A program made the position numbers and the translations under genes. From an uncultured Verrucomicrobiales bacterium (GTDB taxonomy: Bacteria; Verrucomicrobiota; Verrucomicrobiia; Verrucomicrobiales; Akkermansiaceae): DNA of 61,367 nucleotides. The notes below the pieces were generated by a model. That model was not told where the DNA came from. It searched no databases and worked only from the letters and a program-made list of their open reading frames with translations. The DNA is taken from contig CALBVY010000004.1 in the NCBI GenBank assembly GCA_937969495.1, positions 1 through 61,367 of the forward strand, given 5' to 3'. Within the stretch, counting starts at the first letter, position 1, and every line of letters begins with the position of its first letter. Below are positions 47,328 through 56,083 of this stretch, in pieces.

Positions 47328-48200
47328 TCTGCCACGTATTTAAGAGAAAAAGAAATGGAGCAATCTGGACTTCTTGCCCCAAAATTAGAGCGTGAGTCCG
47401 CCAGCCGCTCTCTCCCCGACCATGTGAAGTAGTTTATTGATGATCTCAAGATCAAGGGGAGAAATGAGCGTTATTGCAAAGGCGTAAACAGCCATATCCA
47501 AAAGCTCTTGAAAGAATGCAAGTGGAGTTTGCGCAAAGATATTAACGCCTATGATTTCATTTTATGGAGAACCAAGCAGAAGGTTACTCCGAAAACGCTC
47601 AATGAATACCTCGCTTCCATCAACGGCTTTCTGAACTGGATGGAGAAACATGGAAGGATCTCTCATCAACCGCTCAAACTCGTTGAGAAGGGAAATATTC
47701 GTGGGAAACAACAAAAACGGAGAGCTATCACCGACGAAGAGTTTCAGAGACTCTTGGCTGTCTCACAGGATTACAGGCTTTGATATTTAACCGCTGCCTA
47801 CACAGGGCTTCGTCTAGGGGAGCTTTCGAGTCTTGTATGGGCAAATGCTTTACTGGATCACGAGCAGCCTCATGTTCATGTGCCAGCCCATCTCACCAAG
47901 AACCGTGCACAGGCAATTGTTCCTCTACATCCGAAGCTTGTATCGGCATTCAGAGAAGAAAAGAAAGATGCTAAGAAAGCAGACTTCATATTTCCTCACT
48001 ACAAGAACCCAGATCCTAGATTCCAGCGTCATCGCAGAGAGGCTGGTATTAAAACGATTGATGAAACGGGCAGAAAACTCGATTTACCTAACAATAAAAT
48101 TGGGACACACGCAGGGACACAAAATGCAGACATTTCGGGTCATTTTCTGTCACAAACCGACACTGAGGAAAAGGAGGTGAAGGAAACTGTAAACCCTTTA
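47324..48200 (+). pseudogene. Tyrosine recombinase (integrase) remnant
   Basis: The first codons read MICHVFKRKRNGAIWT, a typical integrase arm-binding start; a frame change follows by about 47375. The remaining frame runs on with a SAM-like core-binding domain and the first catalytic block YLTAAYTGLRLGELSSLVW (Arg present), then LTKNRAQAIVPLHP. It is broken by TAG at 47430-47432 and TGA at 47781-47783. The segment that should carry HxxR and the catalytic Tyr is missing: the frame jumps from a GRKLD region to a tail. The element is therefore inactive. It ends beside tRNA-Pro, a common attachment site. Confidence 0.85.
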
Positions 48201-48207
48201 AGTATCA

Positions 48208-48243
48208 AAGAAAAGACCACCGAATCGTTAAATTGCGGTGGTC
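48208..48243 (-). terminator. Terminator of tRNA-Pro
   Basis: An 8-bp perfect stem (48215-48222 with 48236-48243) with a 13-base loop is followed on the minus strand by TTTTCTTTG. It lies 7 bases beyond the encoded CCA of tRNA-Pro. Confidence 0.7.
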
Positions 48244-48246
48244 GTA

Positions 48247-48326
<80 letters not shown>

Positions 48327-48557
48327 TAGCCAAAATAATTTACCGTCAGGGTGGACGGCGGGCAGAAACTCTATGATTCGCGCCCAACGATCAAGATTAA
48401 AGTGATAAATCTTGCGTAAAAAAATCTTTTAGCCACATAGATAAAAGATTTTTCAAAGGAAATGTGACAAAACAAACTTTTTATATTATCTACGCGGTTG
48501 TGCAGACGAAAATATTTAGCACATTATAATAAAACAACAACAAGCCCAAAAATACTC

Positions 48558-49028
48558 ATGAAACTCAAATATATCATTACCCTCGTAGGCGCTGCTGCGA
48601 TGTTCACCTCTTGTGAAAAGACCATCGAAAAAGCCAAGGAAACTGCAGATAAAACAGCAGAAGTAGCCAAAGACGCTGCGGACAAAACTACTGACGTAGT
48701 TAAAGATGCTGCTGAAGCCACTGGCGATGCTGCTGGCTCCGCTGTTGAAACAACCAAAGATGCTGCTGGTGCTGTTGTTGAAAAGACCACAGATGCCGCT
48801 GGCGCTGTTGTTGAAAAAACCACAGACGCTGCTGGCGCTGTCGTTGAAAAGACAACAGATGCTGCTACTGATGCTGCTGCCGCTGCGGTTGAAAAGACCA
48901 AGGATGCCGCCAAGAGCACTACTGATGCTGTAAAAGACGCTGCAAAAGGTGCCACAGACGGTGTCCGTGAAAAAGCCGGTGATGCCCTTAAAAAGGCTGG
49001 TGAAGCTGTTGGTGGAACCAGTGAGTAA
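48558..49028 (+). CDS. Lipoprotein with 11-residue amphipathic repeats (LEA-like)
   Basis: A 156-residue predicted lipoprotein: signal peptide with lipobox MFTSC (Cys 19). The rest is nearly all Ala, Lys, Asp, Glu, Thr and Val in a continuous 11-residue periodicity typical of late-embryogenesis-abundant (LEA group 3) or apolipoprotein-like helices. Three consecutive units of the form TTDAAGAVVEK are almost perfect. Such a protein would be an extended amphipathic helix tethered to a membrane. The ATG at 48558 was chosen because it opens the signal peptide. It is followed by a strong terminator and is monocistronic. Confidence 0.82.
   Translation: MKLKYIITLVGAAAMFTSCEKTIEKAKETADKTAEVAKDAADKTTDVVKDAAEATGDAAGSAVETTKDAAGAVVEKTTDAAGAVVEKTTDAAGAVVEKTTDAATDAAAAAVEKTKDAAKSTTDAVKDAAKGATDGVREKAGDALKKAGEAVGGTSE
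48762..48860 (+). repeat. Three tandem 33-bp repeats
   Basis: Three in-frame 33-base units (48762-48794, 48795-48827, 48828-48860) encode the 11-residue repeat of the LEA-like lipoprotein. Differences are mainly at third codon positions, so the copies are older than a fresh slippage event but are kept at protein level. Confidence 0.9.
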
Positions 49029-49061
49029 CCATCTTATAACCCCCATTTAACCAAATTCAAC

Positions 49062-49092
49062 AACCTCCACCTTATTCAGGGTGGAGGTTTTT
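49062..49092 (+). terminator. Terminator of the LEA-like lipoprotein gene
   Basis: A perfect 10-bp stem (49062-49071 with 49080-49089) and an 8-base loop are followed by a T-run, 33 bases after the stop codon. Confidence 0.92.
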
Positions 49093-49145
49093 CATTTCCC
49101 CTGTGCTTGCAATCTGCAACCAACCTCATAATCTCCGCCTTGTCT

Positions 49146-49937
49146 ATGGAACTTTCTGCCATTATTGAAGCCCTCCTCATTGCATCTGAGGATCCCCTTC
49201 CCAGTTCTGAAATCGCCCGCCTTATCCGCGCCCGCGTGGCTGAGGCAGAAGATGCACTTGCCGCTGATGCCGAAGAGGATAAAGATACAGCCGCTACGTC
49301 AGAACTGCCCGAATACCTCACATCACTCTCTAATATTGACAATGATACCGTCACAGCAGCCATTGCAGAGCTTAATCATAGCTACGAGAGTACACACCGA
49401 GCCTTTATCTGCACTGAGCGAGCTAAAGGTTGGAAAATTTACACCCGTCCGGAGTTTGCGGAATTCGTAAGACAGCTTTTCCCTGGGAAAAAACCGAGCC
49501 GTCTCAGCGGCCCAGCCATGGAGACTCTAGCAATTATTGCCTACCGCCAGCCAGTTACCAAAGCATCACTTGAAGCAGTCCGTGGTGTGTCATGTGATGG
49601 CATGCTACAGAAACTTCTCGATCGTGAACTTGTGAAAATAGGTGGCCGTGCGGAGCTTCCTGGGCGCCCTCTACTATACGAAACCACTGAACTTTTCTTT
49701 GAACACTTTGGCATCAAATCGGTAGAAGAGCTACCTAACTCAAGCGAACTACGCACGGTTAAACTTCCAGAACCAGAAGACACAGCAACGGAAGAAACCG
49801 ATCCCCCATCCAGTGATAGCGATGCATCAGATGATGACACCTTCACCGCTGAGGATATTGAAAAACAACTCGCTCTAACTCCGTCCGGAGTCCCCAAAGC
49901 AGACGATGTCACCCAGACTACCGCCGAAAAAGAGTAA
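49146..49937 (+). CDS. scpB: Segregation and condensation protein B
   Basis: A 263-residue ScpB, the winged-helix kite subunit of the SMC-ScpAB condensin. The core motif LSGPAMETLAIIAYRQPVTK, followed by EAVRGVSCDGMLQKLLDRELVKIGG and GRPLLYETTELFFEHFGI, is diagnostic. An acidic insertion is at about 35-60 and an acidic tail of about 60 residues extends past the usual end. ATG 49146 was chosen over a TTG at 49107. scpA is not adjacent. The pheA gene starts 30 bases downstream. Confidence 0.95.
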   Translation: MELSAIIEALLIASEDPLPSSEIARLIRARVAEAEDALAADAEEDKDTAATSELPEYLTSLSNIDNDTVTAAIAELNHSYESTHRAFICTERAKGWKIYTRPEFAEFVRQLFPGKKPSRLSGPAMETLAIIAYRQPVTKASLEAVRGVSCDGMLQKLLDRELVKIGGRAELPGRPLLYETTELFFEHFGIKSVEELPNSSELRTVKLPEPEDTATEETDPPSSDSDASDDDTFTAEDIEKQLALTPSGVPKADDVTQTTAEKE

Positions 49938-49967
49938 TCCATTATTCAACATTCACCATCTCACAAA

Positions 49968-51038
49968 GTGCCGCTCGATAATATCCGCCAAGACATTGAT
50001 CACATTGACCAGCAGCTACTCGATCTGCTCAACACACGTGCAGACTTAGTACACGAAGTAGGCGAGATCAAAAAAAAGGAAGGTCTCCAAATTTACGCAC
50101 CAGAACGTGAAGACGCACTACTTAAGCGGCTCGCAGCAATGAACCATGGCCGACTACCGGAGAAATCTATCCGCGCAATCTACCGAGAAATTATGTCTGC
50201 CGCTCTGGCACTAGAAGATAATCTAACCGTAGCCTATCTAGGACCAGAGGGAACCTGGACGCATCAGGCAGCGATCAAGAAATTTGGCCACTCTATCCAA
50301 TACAATGCACAACCGAACTTTGCGGATGTTTTTAATCAAGTAGAACGCCGCAAAGCTCACTACGGCGTGGTTCCTATTGAAAATTCCACGGAAGGCGCCG
50401 TATCTCATACGCTGGATCTCTTTGTAGACTCACCATTACAGATCTGCGCTCAAGTTTTACTCCGCATCGAAAACGGCCTCATGGCAAGCATTCCTCGCGA
50501 AGAAATTACAACCCTCTACTCTCATCCACAGGTCTTCGGTCAGTGTAGGAATTGGATCCTACGTCATTTCCCTGAAGCGGATCTAGTAGAAGTCTCCTCC
50601 ACCACCAAAGCCGCACAACTTGCCTACGATAACGCAGCTAATGGCGCGGCGGCAATGGGGGGGAAACTAGCAGCAGAACTTCATGGGCTAACCATGTTAG
50701 AAGAATCTATTCAAGATCGCGCCACCAACACCACCCGCTTTCTCGTCATCGGAGAAAAGACCTGCCCAGCCACCGGTAATGACCGCACATCCATCCTCTT
50801 TTCTGTCCATGATCGCCCTGGCTCGCTGGTCAAAGCCCTACAAGCATTTGATCAACTTAATATTAATATGAGCAAAATCGAATCTCGGCCATCTAAGCAG
50901 CGTGATTGGGAATATATCTTTTATGTCGATCTCGCCGGACACTGCACAAACACGGATGTAGCTGACGCCCTCATTGAACTTGAGAAACACTGCTCACTGG
51001 TGAAAATATTTGGTAGCTACCCAGATGCTGGTGAATAG
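49968..51038 (+). CDS. pheA: Chorismate mutase / prephenate dehydratase (P-protein)
   Basis: A bifunctional 356-residue P-protein of phenylalanine synthesis, starting with GTG. An AroQ chorismate mutase domain (about 1-85; DNIRQDIDHIDQQLLDLLNTR) is followed by prephenate dehydratase (about 88-270; VAYLGPEGTWTHQAA, YGVVPIENSTEGAV, the TTRF motif). An ACT regulatory domain (about 275-350; VHDRPGSLVKAL, then the ESRP Phe-binding motif) ends it, so allosteric inhibition by phenylalanine is expected. It follows scpB closely and precedes tRNA-fMet. Confidence 0.96.
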   Translation: MPLDNIRQDIDHIDQQLLDLLNTRADLVHEVGEIKKKEGLQIYAPEREDALLKRLAAMNHGRLPEKSIRAIYREIMSAALALEDNLTVAYLGPEGTWTHQAAIKKFGHSIQYNAQPNFADVFNQVERRKAHYGVVPIENSTEGAVSHTLDLFVDSPLQICAQVLLRIENGLMASIPREEITTLYSHPQVFGQCRNWILRHFPEADLVEVSSTTKAAQLAYDNAANGAAAMGGKLAAELHGLTMLEESIQDRATNTTRFLVIGEKTCPATGNDRTSILFSVHDRPGSLVKALQAFDQLNINMSKIESRPSKQRDWEYIFYVDLAGHCTNTDVADALIELEKHCSLVKIFGSYPDAGE

Positions 51039-51153
51039 AAGGTGCAGGTTGTAATTTCAAAAACCAGCGAAATAAACCTTGCAATGATCTGCTCTCACCA
51101 TTAGGTTCCGCCCGCACCACCCGAAAGGGTGTTCCACAGCAAAGATTTCTAAT

Positions 51154-51230
<77 letters not shown>

Positions 51231-51235
51231 ATTTA

Positions 51236-51269
51236 AAACCCTGTAAGTCAATAACTTACAGGGTTTTTT
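51236..51269 (+). terminator. Terminator after tRNA-fMet
   Basis: A perfect 13-bp stem (51236-51248 with 51254-51266) and a 5-base loop run straight into a T-run. It starts 6 bases after the tRNA CCA. Confidence 0.95.
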
Positions 51270-51310
51270 CATATATATCCCCTCTAGAAAACACCTGATC
51301 AGAACTGACA

Positions 51311-51344
51311 AAAAAAACGCATCTACCAATCAAGGTAGATACGT
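51311..51344 (-). terminator. Terminator of the 66-residue protein gene
   Basis: An 11-bp stem with one mismatch (51317-51327 with 51334-51344) and a 6-base loop is followed on the minus strand by a T-run, about 43 bases after the stop. Confidence 0.88.
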
Positions 51345-51386
51345 GTAGAAAATTTCCTCTTATCTAAAAAAGGAATATGTCATGAT

Positions 51387-51587
51387 TTAGCCACCAAAGA
51401 GGCCTTTAGCCTTATCGAGTAAGCCATCTGTATCTGGCATCTCACCATTCATCGCGGATTCTACTACTCCTTGCATACTTTCTGGCAGCTTATCCTTCAC
51501 GAAGCCAAGAACCATATCCACAGCTTGTTGACTGATATCTTCACTGAGTCCGAGTTTCTCGGAGAGTTGTTTTTTTATTTCGTCCAT
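51387..51587 (-). CDS. Small helical protein, 66 residues (hypothetical)
   Basis: A 66-residue acidic protein beginning MDEIKKQLSEKLGLSED, helical throughout, with an amphipathic middle (AVDMVLGFVKDKLPE) and a glycine-rich end (DGLLDKAKGLFGG). ATG 51587 is chosen since upstream in-frame codons run into tRNA-Leu, 32 bases away. It has its own terminator. The ending resembles several small DUF proteins with a GLLxKxxGLFG motif, but I cannot name the family. It may be co-transcribed with the tRNA. Confidence 0.72.
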   Translation of the reverse strand: MDEIKKQLSEKLGLSEDISQQAVDMVLGFVKDKLPESMQGVVESAMNGEMPDTDGLLDKAKGLFGG

Positions 51588-51619
51588 AATGTTTTCGCTT
51601 TCTATGCTGGAGTTAAAAG

Positions 51620-51702
51620 TACCGAGAACAGGGGTCGAACCTGCACGCCCTAGGGGCACTAGATCCTAAATCTAGCGTGTCTACCAATTCCACCATCTCG
51701 GC
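51620..51702 (-). tRNA. tRNA-Leu (TAG), no CCA encoded
   Basis: A class II tRNA on the minus strand. Acceptor GCCGAGA/TCTCGGT has a G-T wobble at 1-72; D arm AATTGGTAGAC; anticodon stem CTAGA/TCTAG with loop TTTAGGA (anticodon TAG). A long variable arm with a short stem and T arm TTCGACC follow. The bases after the discriminator are CT rather than CCA, unlike the other tRNAs in this window. Confidence 0.95.
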
Positions 51703-51793
51703 GCGGAATAATTGGACTATAGAAAGACAAATCTATTTGGCAACGGGTTTCTTCACTATATTTCTTAAAATCTTCAATTCACCACTTTTGGAG

Positions 51794-53077
51794 CTAAATT
51801 TTCACCAACGCCGCATCTACTGCTTCCAGCGTAGTATCGATCTCGCTATCCCCATGCGCTACACTAATAAACCCTGTTTCATAAGGACTTGGCGCCATAT
51901 AAACCCCCTGTTCTAACATAGCAGTAAAGAATTTTCTGAAAACTACAGTATCAGCAGTCATAACCGAATCTAAATTAACAATCTCCTCGTTAGTAAAAAA
52001 TAGGCAAAACATAGACCCCACCCGATTAAACTGATACTCCAGCCCTTTCGCTGCCAGTATTTCACGTACACCTACCTCTAATCGCGCACCCATTTTTTCT
52101 AACATACAGTATCCCCCCAGCCTATCCATTTCTCGCAGCTGCGCCAGCCCTGCTGCCATCGCAAGTGGATTCCCACTCAGCGTACCAGCCTGATAAACTG
52201 GCCCATCCGGCGCTAGATAGTTCATAATCTCCGCCTTACCTCCAAATGCCCCCACTGGAAGCCCGCCACCGATCACTTTTCCCATAGCTGTCAAATCGGG
52301 TGTAATCCCCTCTAGCTCTTGCACGCCACCACGCGCTACACGGAAGCCTGTCATAACTTCATCAAAGATAAAAACAGAGCCATACTGCGCCGTTACATCG
52401 CGTAATCCCTGCAAATATCCCTCCTTAGGAAAAATCAATCCAGCATTCGCCGGGTAGCTTTCCACAATCACAGCAGCGATTTGATCCCCCATTTCTGAAA
52501 ACACCGCACGCACTTTTTCGAGATCATTGTAAGGCAGGATAATAGTTTCTGCTGCAAATGCAGACGGCACTCCTGCAGAGTCAGGTTCACCATGTGTTAG
52601 AGCACCAGAGCCAGCTGCCACTAGCAGACTATCGACATGCCCATGATAACAGCCTTCGAACTTGACCACCTTATTTCTACCTGTGTACCCACGTGCTAGG
52701 CGCACCGCACTCATCGTGGCCTCTGTCCCAGAGTTCACCATACGCACTTTCTCCACCGATGGCACCCAGTCTACAATCAGCCCCGCCATCTCCACTTCAT
52801 AGGGATTGGGTATCCCAAATGATACTCCGTCTTTGGCCGCACTTGCAACAGCCTCGAGCACACACTCAGGTGCATGCCCCAAAATCGCAGGCCCCCAAGT
52901 CCCCACGTAATCAATCATCTGATTACCATCCACATCCTCAATCTTGCAACCTTTTGCACGCCGGACAAAAAACGGCTCTCCATCGACATTTTTAAAAGCC
53001 CGCACTGGGGAGTTCACCCCACCAGGGATAGTTTTTTTCGCCGCTTGAAATAACTTATCAGAAAGGTCTCGCTTCAT
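51794..53077 (-). CDS. hemL: Glutamate-1-semialdehyde 2,1-aminomutase
   Basis: A 427-residue PLP enzyme that makes 5-aminolevulinate for heme. The start [25 protein letters not shown] is standard; ATG 53077 is preferred over a TTG at 53115. PLP-site features are [34 protein letters not shown] and the Schiff-base lysine in [17 protein letters not shown]. Length and motifs are complete, indicating C5-pathway tetrapyrrole synthesis. It is divergent from the DUF1080 gene; inverted TTGACG-containing arms lie between them. Confidence 0.96.
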   Translation of the reverse strand: MKRDLSDKLFQAAKKTIPGGVNSPVRAFKNVDGEPFFVRRAKGCKIEDVDGNQMIDYVGTWGPAILGHAPECVLEAVASAAKDGVSFGIPNPYEVEMAGLIVDWVPSVEKVRMVNSGTEATMSAVRLARGYTGRNKVVKFEGCYHGHVDSLLVAAGSGALTHGEPDSAGVPSAFAAETIILPYNDLEKVRAVFSEMGDQIAAVIVESYPANAGLIFPKEGYLQGLRDVTAQYGSVFIFDEVMTGFRVARGGVQELEGITPDLTAMGKVIGGGLPVGAFGGKAEIMNYLAPDGPVYQAGTLSGNPLAMAAGLAQLREMDRLGGYCMLEKMGARLEVGVREILAAKGLEYQFNRVGSMFCLFFTNEEIVNLDSVMTADTVVFRKFFTAMLEQGVYMAPSPYETGFISVAHGDSEIDTTLEAVDAALVKI

Positions 53078-53246
53078 ATTAGGTGCTAAGGTGAAAGCCG
53101 AAACCAAATTTGGCAAGCACGAGCCACCATTTCATGCATTTTGATCGTCAAAATAACGAACTCATCAATCCGCCCTATCCAAAAACCGTCGATTTTTATG
53201 TAATTTGACGATGTTACTTGATGTATGCTGTGATATGATCTCAATC

Positions 53247-54023
53247 ATGAGAAATACTCTAGCTATTTTAATTAGCGCTTCCTCTCTTGCATTTGGACAA
53301 AATATGGAAATGTCACCAGCTGAAGACGCGGTCTCTTTATTCGATAGCAAGACCCTCACACAATGGCAGCCAGCCAAGGGAGATGAAGCCTTCTGGTCTG
53401 TCAAAAACGGTGAGATCCTCGGTGGGGATCTCGATAAACCTGTACCACGTAATGTCTGGCTTATTTCTGAGAAGAATTTTGAAAATTTTGAGCTTACCTT
53501 CTCTATCAAATTTACGGATGGAGGTGGGCCGGGGTTAAAAAATTCAGGGGTGCAGGTAAGGAGTTTACCCATGGCGAAAAGCGTCTGTGGCTATCAAATT
53601 GATGCTGGCCCAACTCATGACAAAAAAGTCATTAATGGTGGCCTCGGCTACTGGGGAAACATCTGGGACGAACACCGCAGAGGGCGCCTCGTCACCGCAA
53701 TAAACCAAGACAAACTGAAAGAAAGCATCAAACAGTTCGATGGCTGGAATCACTATAAAATAATCTGCAATGGCACGAATATCAAAACATGGATCAACGG
53801 TATTCTTGTCCACGACTACACTGAAACAAACCTAAAAATAGCAGCCGATGGTATCCTTGCTCTTCAAGCTCACCGTGGAGGAAAGTTCTTAGTTCACTTC
53901 AAAGACATTATGATCAAAGAGCTCCCCGCCACAGCTGGATCACCCAAATGGAGTGACGAAGGTATTATTAAAGGCAAATCCAAGAAGCAGAAAAAAAGAA
54001 AAAAACAAGCTGCTAGAAAATAG
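53247..54023 (+). CDS. Secreted DUF1080 (3-keto-disaccharide hydrolase-like) protein
   Basis: A 258-residue exported protein with a signal peptide (about 1-17, ending SLAFG). The DUF1080 concanavalin-like domain is marked by VSLFDSKTLTQWQPA, FWSVKNGEILGG, VWLISEKNFENFELTFSIKF and the conserved GVQVRSLPMAK, then ILALQAHRGGKF. A basic Lys-rich tail (KSKKQKKRKKQ) ends it. Family members act on 3-keto-glycosides or similar substrates. ATG 53247 gives the best signal peptide. It may be the first gene of a secreted set to 55588. Confidence 0.9.
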   Translation: MRNTLAILISASSLAFGQNMEMSPAEDAVSLFDSKTLTQWQPAKGDEAFWSVKNGEILGGDLDKPVPRNVWLISEKNFENFELTFSIKFTDGGGPGLKNSGVQVRSLPMAKSVCGYQIDAGPTHDKKVINGGLGYWGNIWDEHRRGRLVTAINQDKLKESIKQFDGWNHYKIICNGTNIKTWINGILVHDYTETNLKIAADGILALQAHRGGKFLVHFKDIMIKELPATAGSPKWSDEGIIKGKSKKQKKRKKQAARK

Positions 54024-54083
54024 TAGGTAACCAGTATCTTCACTTGCCTAACCACTCATCTACTAACACTCATTTCACAACGA

Positions 54084-54773
54084 ATGAAACAATTCCTTTT
54101 TTTTCTATCGAGCCTTAGTCTACTGGCCACGGCCCAGGCACGTACTTGGACAAGTGCTGATGGCACAAAGAATTTCTTCGGTATTTATCTCCGCAGTGAT
54201 GACACCTCGGTGACCGTATCCATGGAAGGCAAAGAAGCCACCTTTAAGCTAACGCTACTTTCTGAACCAGACCGCACTTGGGCTAAAACAGAAGAAAAGC
54301 GGCTCACTGATGCAGAACAGAAAGCTACTCCTGAAAAGCCTACACTTGAAACTCAATACATAGGCAAAAAGCTAAAAGGGAAAACATCTAACATACAAAT
54401 GGATCGCTTCAGCCCGATGGACACCCCTAAAGTTCCAGACTATTATTTCTTCTATTACTCGGCTAGCTGGTGAGGCCCCTGCCGCAAACACATTCCACAG
54501 TTAGTGGAGTATTTTTCAGAAAAAATCATCGGCAATGCTAAAGTTGAATTTATTCATGTCAGTCAGGACGAGGATACCAAAGACGCAATTGATTGGGCCA
54601 AAAGCGCTCGATTCCCTTGGCTCACCGTCACTTCCACCAACATCAAGGCAGCAGGCCTTGACACCTATGATGGCGGCACACCCAGCTATGCGCTGGTAAG
54701 CAAACACGGCCGAGTCCTCGCTACCACGGAAGAAAACGCCATAGCTAAAATCAAACAACTCACAGAAAAATAA
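54084..54773 (+). CDS. SHD1-thioredoxin-like protein with in-frame TGA (candidate selenoprotein)
   Basis: A 229-codon frame with signal peptide (about 1-19, ending AQA). A SHD1-like beta domain is at about 20-75 (RTWTSADGTK ... FKLTLLSEPDRTW). A thioredoxin-like domain starts near 112. The only interruption is TGA at codon 130 (54471-54473), between SASW and GPCRKH, exactly where the first Cys of the WCGPC active site belongs. Downstream the frame is intact: PQLVEYF helix, WLTVTS strand, the cis-Pro loop GGTPSYALV and a final helix. It can be read as W-Sec-GPC, or as a gene with a nonsense mutation. No selA, selB or tRNA-Sec is in the window. The two halves should be treated as one gene. Confidence 0.75.
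54492..54510 (+). promoter_or_regulatory. SECIS-like hairpin downstream of the TGA
   Basis: A 7-bp stem (54492-54498 with 54504-54510, one U-G wobble) closes a five-base loop AGUUA. The stem begins 18 bases and the loop 25 bases after the TGA. In my knowledge of bacterial SECIS elements, an apical loop at about 16-37 bases from the UGA with a G among its first two positions is expected; both hold here. Primary-sequence match to a known SECIS was not tested. Confidence 0.45.
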
Positions 54774-54880
54774 ATTTTTTTGAATAAAGATCATGCCCGC
54801 CCCGTCCCAAAACCTATCCCCATGAATTTTATAATTCTCCACTGGCTACACAAAGATTGCTAATTGAACTTTATAGACTA

Positions 54881-55588
54881 ATGAAATTTTACATCTCCCT
54901 AATCTGCCTCGCTGCTACTGTGATTTCAGCTCAGGCGGCTCCCAGAAAATCTCTGCTCAACAATGATCCCAATGTCATCTATCTCAACGAGCATATAGAT
55001 CGTAAAATCTACCTTATGGTCGCTAAAGAAGCTAGCGTCTATAACTCTAAAACAGCCAATCGTAAACTCGGAGTATACCCTGTTAACACCAAATTAGAAC
55101 TCATAGCTATTACCGATAAAGCCTACCAAGTGAAAGGTAAAGCAAAGCACGCAGGCGTTACAGGCTGGGTCAGCCCTAAGCTTCTCGCCTCTACGGATAA
55201 AAACTTCATCGCCAATTTCAAAAAGCTATATGAACGCCAAATGGTGGTTAAAGAGCTCATCGCCAGCAAGGAGGTAGCTATAGGCATGACTCTCGATGAA
55301 GTCACTCAATCCAAAGGAAAACCGACCGAGACCGAGGTCAAACAAACCCGCAAAGGACAATCTGGAAAATGGTCCTACGTCGTTCAAAAAGAACAGAAAC
55401 ACTACCGCACCATTGTCGACTCCCGCACAGGCAACACCTATCGTCAATTCTCCCATATCACCACCGAGGAGAAATCACGTATAACCATAGAATTCGAAAA
55501 CAACACCGTCACCACGATGACCCGCAAGCAGAACAATGGACCAGGTAAAGTGCGTATTATTCCCGCCCCCTTCACCTTCTATTGGTAG
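54881..55588 (+). CDS. Secreted protein with SH3-like and BamE/SmpA-like regions (hypothetical)
   Basis: A 235-residue exported protein with a signal peptide (about 1-19, ending AQA). An SH3-like region lies at about 40-98 (TNTKLELIAITDKAYQV-type strands, then GVTGWVSPKLL). The following segment EVAIGMTLDEVTQSKGKPTE resembles the start of a BamE/SmpA-like fold, which continues in the Lys/Thr-rich C-terminus. ATG 54881 was chosen over TTG 54857 as it opens the signal peptide. It lies 107 bases after the thioredoxin gene, and with it and the DUF1080 gene forms a run of secreted proteins. Confidence 0.7.
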   Translation: MKFYISLICLAATVISAQAAPRKSLLNNDPNVIYLNEHIDRKIYLMVAKEASVYNSKTANRKLGVYPVNTKLELIAITDKAYQVKGKAKHAGVTGWVSPKLLASTDKNFIANFKKLYERQMVVKELIASKEVAIGMTLDEVTQSKGKPTETEVKQTRKGQSGKWSYVVQKEQKHYRTIVDSRTGNTYRQFSHITTEEKSRITIEFENNTVTTMTRKQNNGPGKVRIIPAPFTFYW

Positions 55589-55599
55589 GTTATGGAAAT

Positions 55600-55633
55600 A
55601 CTCTTTTATTACCTTAACTCATTAATAAAGAGT
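55600..55633 (+). terminator. Possible terminator
   Basis: A stem of 11 AT-rich pairs with one bulge (55600-55611 with 55623-55633) follows the 55588 stop by 12 bases. Only TATTT follows, so termination would be weak. Confidence 0.4.
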
Positions 55634-55763
55634 TATTTAAAAAAACTGAAGACCGCCTAATCTATAAAAATAAAATTTTATTCTGGTCCCGCAAAACGGA
55701 GCAAGAGCTTTATTAGTTGAATAGTTTGTTTAGACTGGGTCAAACCAAAGAAAACAGACCCAA

Positions 55764-56083
55764 ATGAGTAAAAGAAAAAGAAGACACCTAACACCTGAGT
55801 TCAAAGCCCGCATCGCCCTTGAAGCACTCCAGGAAGTAAAAACCATCCAGCAATAGCACAAGAGAACGACATTGCCTCTACACAGGTCAGTGCCTTTAAA
55901 AAGGAACTCGAAGAGCGTATGACGGAGATTTTTGAGCGTAAAAACGCCGCTGGGAAAGAAGCTAAAAAGGCAGAACGCTACACCGCTAAAATGGAGCGCA
56001 AGGTGGGGCAACTTGTCATCGAGAAGGAGTTTCTCGAAAAAAAGTGCGAACAGTTGGGGATCGATCTGAGCGAAAGACCATGA
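55764..56083 (+). pseudogene. IS3 orfA, frameshifted
   Basis: The N-terminus reads SKRKRRHLTPEFKARIALEAL, the usual IS3 HTH start. After EVKTIQQ, near 55852, one base is missing; in the next frame the expected continuation appears (IAQENDIASTQVSAFKKEL), then a Lys/Glu-rich coiled coil and stop overlapping orfB at ATGA. Confidence 0.88.

Noticed and set aside
47781-47783. In-frame TGA in the integrase as a selenocysteine codon
   Set aside because: The same frame has an amber stop, an N-terminal frame change and a deleted active site, so it is ordinary decay.
48516-49046. Long minus-strand open frame opposite the LEA-like lipoprotein gene
   Set aside because: It is the mirror of a repetitive Ala/Lys/Asp-rich gene; low-complexity Ser/Ala or Ser/Phe translation with no start context.
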